A stretch of 64,000 nucleotides of DNA from Helopsaltes ochotensis (lineage: Eukaryota > Chordata > Aves > Passeriformes > Locustellidae): positions 62,001 through 126,000 of the forward strand of contig VXBM01000546.1 in the NCBI GenBank assembly GCA_013400155.1. The letters are read 5' to 3'. Shown piece by piece: positions 51,981 to 63,000 of this stretch. Within the stretch, counting starts at the first letter, position 1; every line of letters begins with the position of its first letter. The translations under genes were made by a program, and so were the position numbers. A model generated the notes under the pieces. It was not told where the DNA came from. It did not search any database and saw only the letters and a list, made by a program, of their open reading frames with translations.

Positions 51981-53707
51981 AGTTTGTATGGTGTGCCAAT
52001 ATTAGAGCAGCCAAACCACTCGTGTTAGGGCACATGACAGAGCCTGTCCATGCAACCAGGGCACCTCATCTTTTCTTCTGGAAGTCTCCAGATCTCAAAT
52101 TTTACTTGGACAGTACAAAACATGAAAGGCTGATAGATGTGGCCCCCAACCTCAACATCAGAGTGCCACCAAACAGAGAAGCCATGCTCCAAACTTAGCA
52201 CAGTGACAGTTTTCTGTCCAATTCCCCTTTGGCATGTTTTCATGGGGCACAGTTTGTTTTAGACACAGATTTACAACATCAATTCCTCTCCACCTTTAAG
52301 CCCATATGTGGGAAGGATATTGGCATGCTCACAGTGATTCTGCACTGAGTTCCTGTTAATGTACCTTAGCATGAGAGATGAGTCAGACCTACTCTTCGCA
52401 TCACTTTCATCTAGAAAGCAGTGACTGTGTTTCTGTGCAGGCCAAATAGTGTGGTCTTACTGGCATAACTCTGCCACAATGACTGTACACCTGCAGGAAA
52501 GCTGTATGGGTATGACATGAGCAAGTGCTGAGTGTGCTGCTCTCATCAGTGAGGATGTGAACTAAAGTATTTCCTAATGAGGGTTCAAGTGGATTTTTAT
52601 ATCACATGAAGGTTGTGATTAGATCACCAGAATTATCACCAGAGTTTCCACCTACTGATACATGTAGGCAGGGCCATAGGACAGAGCACAGACCTGTGGG
52701 GGATGTACATGCAGCTCCTGTGCCTCAAGGCATGTCAGTAAGGTCTGTGGAATCACCTAGACTGAATCAAGAAGGAGCTGGCAGAAAAATCATCATTATC
52801 CCATGTCTCTCAAAGACAGGACATCCACTTGGCCCATGAAATTTCAGAACAAGTAGCAACTGAGTAATTACAGCACTGTTTGCTGAGGTGGCAGTAATTT
52901 CCCAGTACAAGATTTCTGCTCTGATAGATTAGAGGTATTCTGGTCTATGGTAGAGCTGAAAGGGTTGTACCCTTTCTGGGTAACATTTGTAGCTAGAAGA
53001 GAAAAAGGTCGTTCATAATTATTTTTCAGGTATACTGGCTTAGCTACTTATTTGATTTATCACGCGCCCTTTCTGACACAACATGAAATAATAAGAGAGC
53101 TAGATAGTCTTTAGAGGGAACAGGCATCCAGCTCATAGACTATATCAGTTTCAATAACACAGTTCAAAGGAATACAACTCCTTTCAATATATTCAGGGAT
53201 TTGTTCACCAGTTTGGGTTCAGCTGCTTTCAAAATAGATAGAAGAAACCTCCTTGTGTGATATAACCAGATGCCATTTGCAGAGACTGTGACATATGGTC
53301 CTTCAGACGTGGAGATAATCACAGAGGATAATTCTTGAGAGCCCGTTAGGATTCCAGAGTAGCTGTTTCTGCCATGTGGTGCTTGCTGATGTCTAAATAT
53401 GATAAATTCACTCACTTTATTTTCAAAAACACAGCTAAAAGAGTTTTAAAAGGAGTAGCATGAAAGCAAAAAAGTATCAACCCTAATTACTCAATCAAAG
53501 TGAGAAATATATTCCTGATTCCATCCAAGTTCAAGGCAAGTTAATGAACTAAATAGAAATCTGCAGCTGAAACTCACTGATATGAGAATAATCTAATTTT
53601 CCACAATGAATGCAATCAGGATTTCAAGGGAGCCTACACAAGCTTTTGTTCAATACATGGCTTGGAAAGGCAGTGGGTATACCACATTCTTTAACCCCTT
53701 TCTGTCC

Positions 53708-53709
<2 letters not shown>
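51981..53709. other. Single-copy stretch, no gene recognised
   Basis: No mobile element or persuasive exon. The sequence just before the A run does not resemble a known transcript end. Confidence 0.5.

Positions 53710-53787
<78 letters not shown>
53710..53787 (+). repeat. Pure A homopolymer, 78 bases
   Basis: The longest uninterrupted A run in the window. The left flank CCCCTTTCTGTCCCT and the right flank GAGCCCCTTG share only a weak CCCCTT, which is not a convincing target duplication. The nature is as uncertain as for the run at 936-999. Confidence 0.97.
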
Positions 53788-53792
<5 letters not shown>

Positions 53793-53857
53793 CCTTGTAT
53801 TCAGGATAAGAAGCCAAAAAAAAATATAAAGTTTATGTTGTTATCACAAAAAGTATT

Positions 53858-54001
53858 TTAAAATTGGGCCTTAACACAGAGGATGTAAACTACTGGCTGT
53901 AAACTACTGGCTTCCCCCAGCACAGGGGTTCCAGGCTGGTATTTGATCATATGCCTCTCCCAATAGGGTATTCGTCCATCAGCATTGACGAAAAAAATTC
54001 T
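53858..54001 (-). other. Candidate terminal exon beside LTR-like segment, minus strand
   Basis: The minus strand shows a strong acceptor ATGATTTTTTTCTTCCAG (ending at 54,002), after which a frame stays open for 47 codons to a TAA at 53,860-53,858. The peptide has a protein-like composition, for example FVNADGRIPYWERH and KYQPGTPVLGEA. A 14-base tandem duplication lies inside it. I see no polyadenylation signal close downstream and no strong donor. It directly follows an LTR-like segment in the same orientation, so it could be read from that LTR, be part of a provirus remnant, or be chance. I do not recognise the peptide. Confidence 0.25.
53884..53911. repeat. 14-bp perfect tandem duplication
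   Basis: TGTAAACTACTGGC occurs twice in direct succession (53,884-53,897 and 53,898-53,911), without differences, which points to a recent duplication. Confidence 0.97.
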
Positions 54002-54029
54002 CTGGAAGAAAAAAATCATAGTAGATGGT

Positions 54030-54240
54030 TGTGTGTTACTACTGAGCACAGCTAAAGGAAGAGACGCAGACACTTAAAAGGTGGAAGAGCAAAAAGAGGG
54101 GCTGATCTTTATTCTGATTCCATTATATACATCTTTCATTCTAAGCATGGATTGGCTGAGAGTGTTGTCACCTCTCCAATTCTACTGGACAAATCAACAA
54201 TCTATTATTCTTTTCTTCTTCCATGAAAATATGTAAACAA
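54030..54240 (-). mobile_element. Probable short LTR or LTR fragment, minus strand
   Basis: Read on the minus strand, a CCAAT box (CAGCCAATCC, about 54,150), a TATA box (GTATATAATGG, about 54,120) and AATAAAG (54,109-54,114) follow within 45 bases, then a pyrimidine-rich stretch leads to ...GTAACACA near 54,032. Such close TATA and AATAAA spacing is known from alpharetrovirus LTRs with a short R region. The other end may be TGTTTAC at 54,239, pairing with GTAACA as an imperfect inverted end. Flanks show only an imperfect duplication (TGGTTG / TTGTTG), so the boundaries are doubtful. Internal retroviral genes are not visible. Confidence 0.4.
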
Positions 54241-55550
54241 TTGTTGTTTATACTTAGAAGCATGAGAAACTTGTTGCAAGAATGAAAATACATCAGAAGG
54301 CTGAAAAACTCGGGTGACAGTTGCGAGCATGTAAAACTGCAGCAGTGTGCACTGTGCCCCTTTACCCTGCACAGAAAGGGGCCAGGGCTGAAGAGCTAAA
54401 CCCTTCTCCTAGCTCACTCCTGCCACCATGCCTGGGTAGGTATTTGGGCCAAGGACTGGTCCCAAAGGGGGTGTGGGCAAGAGTCCATCAGCACCAGCTT
54501 GACATGGGACCACCGTGTGACTGGACACATACACTTTGTGCCATGAGACCACTGCTCAACTGGCCTGTGGCACAAACCTTAGAGGGCACATCAGATCTCG
54601 GGCACTCTGAAATAAAACACATGCAGTAACACCCATTGTTTAAGGCTGCAGGCTTGTCTTAAGGTCAGAGGCTGTGCAAAGTAAATGCAACCAGTCTGCT
54701 CTGGAGTGAACCTGCCTTACATAGTGTGGTGCAATACACTCTGTACTCCCCAGTCCTGAATTTGATTCTTTAACCTGTTAGGCATAATCTGTAAATCACT
54801 CCACCAGTCTGAGATACCTAATGAAAAAATCAGCTCCTCACACCAGGATTGACAGAATTAGAAGTTTCTTTGGGCATCAGATTACATCCAAAACAGTCTA
54901 GAAAGATATGAAGTGCCATCACTTGAAACACTGAAATAAAGATTTTAATGATTGTTGCCACGGTAGCTGAAGCATGTTAAAGGAAGTCCTACAGACTTCA
55001 TAGGAAGATGTAGCACACAGGAAGACACAGCTAACTTAATGTCAGCTGATGAATCTCTGTCTCCCGTAACATATTTACTGTCCTATAATTTGGTCTTTCT
55101 CCTGACACAAGAATCCTTCTTGGTGTTTTTTTTTTTTCTCAGTGCAATGCAAGACACATTGGATGAAATAATAGACGGAAGGTGAAAGTCCTTCTGGCCT
55201 TATACACCCGTGAAAGCACTATGTGTGAAAATGGTGCCAAAGTATCCCATAGGTATTTTTAAACCAACACAGCTGGAAAATTGCTGAGTACTCAGCTTAC
55301 CTGGGTAAAGGAGACTAAAATAGCCTTTCTGAAGCTAGAATGGGTTCAGCTGTTGACAAACATGCCTTTCCATGGAGGCACATTCCATGTATAGTGCATG
55401 ACTATTCAGTTTTACTGAATGTCATTGCTCAGCTCAGCTGTGTGGAGAGTGTTCAGGAGACCTTTTCATGTCTTTTAAATCCAGCACATCCCACTCCAAC
55501 TGAAGAGTGCAAGAAAATTACTCAAGTCTTCAATCTCTTATAAGCCTTTC
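54241..55550. other. Single-copy sequence, no gene recognised
   Basis: Slightly GC-elevated at 54,320-54,620, with an open frame of 102 codons that I do not recognise. The remainder is AT-rich. Confidence 0.5.
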
Positions 55551-55703
55551 AAGCATAGGAATGGGCTGCCCAAGGAATATTGGAGTCACCAATCAAAGAG
55601 TGCATGTTGCACCCCGTCATAGTTGACAAGGTGGGGATTGGTCAAAGGTGGGACTCCATGATCTTGAAGGTCTTTTCCAACATTAATGATTCTCTGATTC
55701 TGT
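55551..55703 (+). mobile_element. CR1 LINE tail, plus strand
   Basis: The end of a CR1 element: GGGCTGCCCAAGGAA, then GGTGGGACTCCATGATCTTG, AAGGTCTTTTCCAACATTAA and the tail TGATTCTCTGATTCTGT. About 150 bases, 5'-truncated and diverged. Confidence 0.87.
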
Positions 55704-56302
55704 ATTGCCTGAGAGGGCAATCAATTATTCTGTGTGGATTGTTTAAAGCTTAGTGTGCAGGCTCTGGAAACTTTGTGCTTCAAGACATCAGCAGGTAAAT
55801 GAGGAAGAAAAGACTGTTTCTGATTCACTTGTGAAGTTTGAACTGCTCACAAGCTCATCTGTGCCACAAGGCAGCAGCAAATTGGTATTATCAGCCTTGG
55901 GAATATGAATTATGCGCACCCCAGAGTAAGAGAACATCTTCTGTCTGGAGGAAGAAACTAGTATGAGCACTTAACTTTTAATATTTGTCATTCCTTCCAT
56001 TTCAAGAAATGAATATGCTTCAAGTGCTTTCATTAAACTCATTTAACAACAGAGGAACTAGAACCAAGACACAGGATTTCCATGCTGCAGGAGATGCTAA
56101 TCACCCTGGATTTGCTTCCTAGAAAAATGACACAGAAAAATAGGATGTATGAATGGAGGGAACAGAAATTTTGGACACCCATGATGAAGGAATTTTTGAA
56201 CTTCTGGATTAAAAAAAAGCATTTCTTGGTCTTCCAAAACCACAGCTTCCCTCTTTGATCCACTGGCCTAAGATAGAACTTTTTGTTTTCACAGAAACAA
56301 TT
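55704..56302. other. Spacer between two CR1 tails
   Basis: AT-rich, no gene or repeat recognised. Confidence 0.5.
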
Positions 56303-56400
56303 CACAGTTCACAGGATAGTGTGAGTTGGAAGGGACCCACAAGGACCATCAAGTGATTGGAGTCAACATGAATCTCTGCGTCCAATCCAGCTGTCGAAAA
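56303..56400 (-). mobile_element. CR1 LINE tail, minus strand
   Basis: TCACAGGATAGTGTGAGTTGG followed by AAGGGACCCACAAGGACCATC is the reverse complement of a CR1-type 3' end of a subfamily different from the others in the window. Similarity may continue to about 56,530 (GTTCTTCAGATGGGCACTC) but fades. It is 5'-truncated. Confidence 0.75.
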
Positions 56401-57885
56401 GCCTTGGGGGACTTGACTCCCCATGCCTTCCTGTTCTTCAGATGGGCACTCTTCCCCAGCCAAAATGTATTTTCCATGGCCTCACCACACAGCAGAGGTC
56501 TAGGACAATCCTGTGATGTATCACACTGATTCAGCCACAAGGAGAAGCAGCCTTGTTTCTCATTTTTCATGGGCACAGTTTCATCAAAGTCTTTTTTCCT
56601 GTGGCAACTTTCTATTTTGATGAAACACACTCTTTCTCATGGAAAAATATGTGATGTTTTCCATAGGCTATTAAACACCCCTCAGAAAACAGATTTGAAG
56701 AAAGAATGAATGAAGAACCTATACCACTGAAGGCAGATTTTCCCATTAATAAAACAAAAATAATATTTGAATTAATTTGGTAGGTAATTCTTCTAAAATG
56801 ATGGAATTTTGTCAAGAATTTATCTGTTTATGTTACACTCAAAGATGGAGTAATACATTTTGAATTTATTGAGTATGTGTGTTTATATAGCATCAATAAC
56901 TTCTTCAATTTTATATGGCATGGCATGTATTTTTAAGAATTATCTATTAGTAGTTTGGAAAAATGTACAGTCTGGATGTTAAACTCTGTAATCAGTTCTG
57001 TTGTGCTACTTGTTTCTAAGGGACAAATTCAATACAATTGATGTATTTTCCAGTGTAGACATATGTATAGGAAATCACTTCTAACACCATGGCAAAATAA
57101 ATTATTTAAATCTTCACATTCCTCACAATTTCCAGTTCTCTTCTTGACTAGTAATTACACAGTCATAAATCAAAATTATTGTGAAATATTGTGTTATTAA
57201 TAACATACTGTCCAAAAAGTTAACAATAATATTGAAAGCTTCTGTAAAATTGCTCATTTCTGCTACTTGTTGGTAATCATGATGGCTCATAAATGGTCAT
57301 CTGAGTCATATGAGGTTGATTTTGTTACCTGTTTGGCTGACATCCAAATTGAATGAGAGGAAAAACAGCTAAGAAATTATGGAGAATTAGAAATTCCAGG
57401 CGTATTTAGTTTTGTTATCACAGATAATTTCAAATACTCCCTCCGACCATTCTGGCATGACAACAGATCCAATAGTGTGACCTCAAAATCACAGCTCAAT
57501 GTTTCAGTTCTATACACAAGAATTCCAGGGTATTCTTGTCTTCTGTGAGCTCCTCTGCTTTGGCACTGTGATAGAGGCTAGAAAGTAGAGGTCATATTTA
57601 CCTGTAGAAAGAAACCCTAGAGATAAAATAGGCTTTGATATAGGTACGAGTGTGGGTATAGACATATACTGTCCCAGACAAATAAAACTATTTTAGAAAT
57701 TGAGATTTCCTTGGTACCCTCCCGGAGTCTGGTGAAAAGAAGGACAAGGAAGACAAGTCTCCTCCACGCTGTCCACAGTGGCTCCACAGCACTGCACTGA
57801 CCAGGAGAGGTTCTGTACTGTCTTTGGAGACGCAGAGCTGTAAAGTGAAACACCAAAGAGCTATTTACGCAAAGGAAAAACATAC
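56401..57885. other. AT-rich single-copy sequence
   Basis: No gene or mobile element recognised beyond possible decayed CR1 sequence at the left end. Confidence 0.5.
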
Positions 57886-57889
57886 TTCA

Positions 57890-58190
57890 GGCTCCCCTCG
57901 CCTGTCGGGGTGGATGCCTGGAGATCCTGATCACAGTGTGTGGGGGGCTCCTCGGGACAGAGGCCCCACACACATCTTCCCAGTTGGGCTGAATGCTCCT
58001 TTGGGGAGCGGGAGCGCACAGCAAGGAGCGGCAGCCAGCGCCAGCCCCTTCTGCGCTCCTCAGCGCGGCGGGGAACCACTCAAAAGGAGGAGGAATCTCC
58101 TCTCTCCAGCTCTAGCAGCTGAATTCCCTCGCCACCACGCTGGGAGCTGGCGAGGAGGACGGCCTGTGCCAGGGCTGTCGTTACCGATGT
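57890..58190. promoter_or_regulatory. Small CpG-dense segment
   Basis: About 300 bases of GC-rich sequence with roughly 18 CG dinucleotides, in a region where CG is rare. It is open on plus in a 122-codon frame (57,824-58,192) and on minus in shorter ones, with no recognisable protein. It could be a minor CpG island (alternative promoter, enhancer or RNA start) or a GC-rich exon. No TATA, strong donor or X-box was seen. Confidence 0.5.
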
Positions 58191-59526
58191 AAATTAAACA
58201 GTTACCACCGCAGGGTGACTCTCTGCTCTTTTCCCTGAGCAGACAGCTGCTCCAGAAAACACATGCTCAGGCTGAAAGGAAGAACCGCAGAGATTTTATT
58301 TATAGATGCAATAGGCAGGTGTTCCGCATTTAATGTCTGCCCAGTAAGAGCTGGAATTGTCTCTTTGCCCACAATGACTGCATATTTGATTACTTTCTGT
58401 GTATATAATGCATTATATATACTCTTTACCTCTCCCTTCCCATTTGGATTCAGTGCATAACCTCTGTACAGCTGTGTTGCCCTCTCCTGCAGCAAAACAT
58501 TTACTGATCTTATCAAGACAGAAAGATAAAGCATTGCAGACTGTGGAAAAACTTTAATGGAGGAGCTCACGCCAAGGTGTGCCTGCTGTGTTTCTGATGG
58601 CAAAAGAGTGTTGTGCAAGGAACGTCCGTCCGTCATTTCAGCACGAAATGTTTCATCAAGGCTTGGGAAGCCATGTATGAAATATTAATTAATTACCGCT
58701 AAGTCTCACTATACCATTGTGAAACTGGCACAGTGCAGCTTTGTGCAGGTTGTTTTCAGAAACTGTTGCCTTTTATTTCAGCTACTTGATCATAGCATGC
58801 TGCATAATTTATACATGTAAGAGCCTTTTGTAGGGCATGTTGGTAGAAAAGCTCATAAGTACCACTGGAGATGGGATCTTGTCAATATTAACAAGGAATT
58901 TTGAGGCTGGCAAACAAGCACAACAAAAGCAGTTCTTGTGCTTGTTGTCATCCATGATTTTGATAACTGCAGGTTTACTACAATGACTTGTGACAAAGCA
59001 GTAAGAAAGAAAAACTAAGCTCTCCCAAATCCAAATGAAGCAAAAAAGACACCTTGTTGTAAAAGCAGGATGGTAGCCATAGTGTGGCACAAATACATTT
59101 TGAAAAGATAAGAAAATGAACTTCAAAATTATTTTCATTTGAGCTGAGGGAGAAGACAGATACTTTCAGGATTGCAGTGCTATGCACCAGTCACCAGGAA
59201 TGCAGAGCATAGGAGCACAGGCAACTTCCACAGCAGACTGCCACTGACAAAACTGGGAAAATTTTTTCCACATCTCTTGATCAGAATAAATACTCTGGCA
59301 TGCCATTTTTACACTAGGGAAACACATCACCAGATTGAGGATAATTTAAAAACTCTTTCTCTCTTTGGAAATACCTTTTTATGCGTTTGGAAAAATATCC
59401 ACAGGAAAGAGTAGGGAGGGCTGAGGAGGTCTGGGGGTGTCCTCAAAGGCTGCTTAAGAGGCCATTAGTGTCAAAGAGCCCATCTGGTGGGGAGACCTCA
59501 GCTAGGAAACATCAGGAAGCACCATG
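58191..59526. other. Single-copy sequence left of the minus-strand LTR
   Basis: The minus-strand frame at 58,202-58,636 (144 codons) runs beside the CpG-dense segment but has no recognised similarity or splice support. No repeats recognised. Confidence 0.45.
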
Positions 59527-59532
59527 ACAATG

Positions 59533-60018
59533 TGTTGCAGCAGCCCTCTTGTTAGAGGGTAGAAATGAGCCAAGACACAGCCTTTTGTTTATCACAGCAT
59601 GAAAAGGGTCCTGGTTTATTTCTCTTTACAGCTTGGCCATCCTGACTCCCACCATTCACTGGCTGCAGCAAGCTCCCACTGTAGGTTTCCCTTGCAGTCT
59701 CTGACTGTTGGTTTTTTCCTGCTGAACTCTGACTGCAGGGATCAGTTTACAGACTCCAAATACAGGCTGTTATCTATCTAGGCCATGACTGCAGGTTCCA
59801 ACACCAGGCTCTAACTGCAGACCCAGACTGACCTTACAGCAGTGATTCTCTCCTCAGGATCCTTCTTCTTCATGATCCTCTCCAGCTAACCCACTCCCTT
59901 TTATCACACTTACCTTTAATGGATATAACTGAGACTCATTAGGGGTGAGGCTGAATTGGGTAATTAACACAGCTGTTACTTATCAAGGGCAAGGTCACCT
60001 GTATTCCCTTCTCCTACA
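59533..60018 (-). mobile_element. Solo LTR of an endogenous retrovirus, minus strand
   Basis: Read on the minus strand it starts TGTAGG (60,018 downward) and ends GCAACA (59,533), the canonical TG...CA. Exact 6-bp direct repeats ACAATG flank it at 59,527-59,532 and 60,019-60,024. The promoter part has CCAAT (complement of 59,955-59,959) about 50 bases before a TATA-like GATAAAAG (59,898-59,905), the usual spacing, and AATAAA lies at 59,615-59,620. Several degenerate copies of a CTGACTGCAGG-like unit occupy 59,640-59,835. No retroviral genes lie on either side, so at 486 bases it is a solo LTR. The duplication length again points to an alpha- or betaretrovirus-like (class II) element, but the sequence differs from the LTR at 46.3 kb, so two families are present. 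Confidence 0.87.
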
Positions 60019-60024
60019 ACAATG

Positions 60025-63000
60025 CACAAGCAGGTAAGCAGCAGTCATGCAAAAGTCAGGCACAGCAGCAAGACAACACAGCTCCAGATCCATGAGTGTG
60101 AGAGGGACATTTATGCCACCAGAGCTGCCTACCTAAAAGCTCAGTGTCTATCCCAAGCCAGATATCCAAACTCCTTTGATCCACAGTGCAGAGGGACCTT
60201 CCTCTCCTCCTAGGCTGTAGAGGCAACCTCCATGATGAGCTTGGTTTAGACCCCCTAAACTTTGCACAGCTACAGCTGGGTGAGGGAGATGCAAGGGATG
60301 TGCCAGGACTAAGAATAAAGCTCGCACGTCTTTGCTTTCCAGCTCTACAATTAAACTGCTAAAACATGTTGACAATATGCCTGAATCTTGTTGGAACATC
60401 TATGGCAGAAAAACAGCTTATGCCTGCGCCTGTAATTACTTATAATTAGAATGTGTAATTGGGATGTGGACAAACAACTAGGCTCAACTGCATACAGAGG
60501 CCTGTCCCTGCCACAGCAAAAGTTTTAGAAAGATCAGTGATCACATTCTGTAGGTGCTAATTTTCATAGCTTGGTAAAGAAGCACATACAATAACCAGCT
60601 AAACAATTCTGATTGTTCATAGTTCTGCACCCTTAAAAGACAGACTATAATCAAGATATTTTGAGAAAGCCAGTGTGTTCTTTCACTTTCTTTACAATGT
60701 CTACGCAGCACAGAGCATCACCCTGGGCTGCACTGTGCACAGGGCTATGCCACACATCCTTCAAAAAGTGATGGTGACCTGAGTATGTAATGGCCTCCAG
60801 AGCCAGAGCACAGATAAGCAAAAGGAGACGTGGTCCTGGGTATCTTGCTGGAGAAGGGTGCAAAGAAGTGTGGTTGATGCCATTTCCACTGCTGTGGCTG
60901 CCCAGAAAAAGGGATTCAGCAGCAGAGGCTGGGGAGCTCCAGGGCCTCGGTAGAGGACAGTCCTTCAGTCAACACAAGCCCCTCTCCTTGCCTCTGACTG
61001 CCCTGATACTCCAGGCCCACGTGCTTTCTCCTTGGCACCCATGTGCAGAAAGATATCTGTGTATAACACCAGAGGAAAAGGGCAAGCTGAGCAAAAACAT
61101 GATTTGGAGGACCAAGCCATCTGGAGGGACACAGACAGCCCATCCAGGCTCTGCCGGGGGCTCCACCTCGCTGCCATCTGTGCTCTGCCCCGTGCCCCCA
61201 GGCACAGACCAGGAATCCAAACACGGAGTGCTACTGGTACCTGTCAGAGAGGAGATTCAAATGGAAGTGAGATGCTTTGCCACTTCTGCTCCTCCATTTT
61301 CCTGGCAAAAGAATGATTCTCCACAAAATGGAAAGTATTCAAGGAGTTATTCATGAACGTGGCACTGCCACAGCATTTCCCATGTCTCACTAAGATAGTG
61401 ATACTGGGAGAACAAAACAAAACAGGTCACACAAGAGATAACACTTTTGTCCTAACCTTTATGGCAGTGTTGAAGGGCTGGAAAAATGTGGAGGAAGGGA
61501 GTCAAATAACCAAAAAAAAAAAGTCACAAAATCCCTGAGGAAGGTATTCAGTAGACATTTCTGGCTGGTACAAAATGAAGCTGCTCCTCTATCATTGTAA
61601 GTTTTATTCTCCATAGGTTCCCTACAGAAATGTAGGCAAGTACCAAGCCTGTTCAGCAACTGGTGACTAGCAAGTAGAGTTAAAGCCTCAGTCAAAACTA
61701 GGCTGGTTTTCAGGATTCAGTCCAACAGGAAGAGGAGGCACAGAGCTGGAACTTACAGGTGAGTTTCCAGGGAATTGGAAATGCATTTGAGAAAGTGCAA
61801 CCTACCTGACAAGCAGCATTCTCTGCGCTCTGCATCAAAATATTTCCAGGAAGGCTAAAGCAAGGGCAAAGGAGAAGGCAAAATTTGGCCAGCAACATCT
61901 CTTGCTGCACAAGAGACCTGAGGATGTGCAAATATTTCCAGTCAAAAACATGAACTGCAGCCCAAAATCCAAATATGTGCTTAGAGACACCTATTTCTCC
62001 CTAATGTTTACTTTTCAGATATATATTATCAGATGGCAAGTAAAAATTATTTCAGATCCCTAAAGGCACACAGGCACCTTCATGCTGACAAGAACACAGT
62101 GGATGGGCAAATTGTTTAACTTCTCAATTTTCAATGGTGGCAGACTATTAAATCAGCTTGGAGCTGACTCGGTACGATGCCCTCCAGTTGCAGAGCTGAA
62201 GATTTGTTCCTGTTCTCCCTAATTACTTTGGCATAATTAGTTTCTACATTGCAACTGACTTGGCCTCTCTCTTGCCAGCACAGCATTTTGTCAGTGGCTA
62301 CTCCAAAGTTCACGTGCCATTTCGCCCTTACCTACCACATCCTCTATTCCCCTAAGTAATTTGGAAGAGGACACATTTTGCCTATGGTGATCATTTAAGC
62401 ATTGTACATGCCCCTAATTATTTTCTTTACTAATTTAGCTAATAGTGAGGTGAAGTTTCTTTGTAATAAGGGAACTATAACTCTTGCAAAATTCCAGTCC
62501 TCCTTTATGGTAGCTGGCTTTAGTCATGGTTCATGTACTTTTGCTTAGAGATGAACCACTCAAATGTTTTCAAAACTCATGGATGAGTACTATCTGACCC
62601 TATTGATTAATTTAATTTTCAATTGTTTCTCATTTTTATTACCTACAAAAAATAAAGAAGCTCTGAAGCAGGTATTTCCCCCTTGTCCACTGTGATGAAG
62701 ATAAATGCAAGAAATTTGTTTCGTTTTGCTGCAACTTCCTTATTATCCCACGCGGTTCCTTTTCAAAATGACAGTATCATCTGATGGACACATTGGATGA
62801 AATGCATTTTTTTCTCTCACTGTCTAGTTTATGCAATAAGTCTTCTTTTACTTTTCCAACAAGCTCTGTGGTTGGCAAGCTGTCCTCTGACTACCAAAGT
62901 ACTACTGAGCAAATAATTTGATTTTTCCCTCCAATGTTTGAGGTTTGTCCCCTTTTTTCCAAGCCAATTGCTACAGGTAGCCTACTGAAACTGCCTCTCC

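Noticed and set aside
60790..61356. A 188-codon plus-strand open frame
   Set aside because: The opposite strand is open over much of the same span and the segment is GC-elevated. No recognisable protein family.
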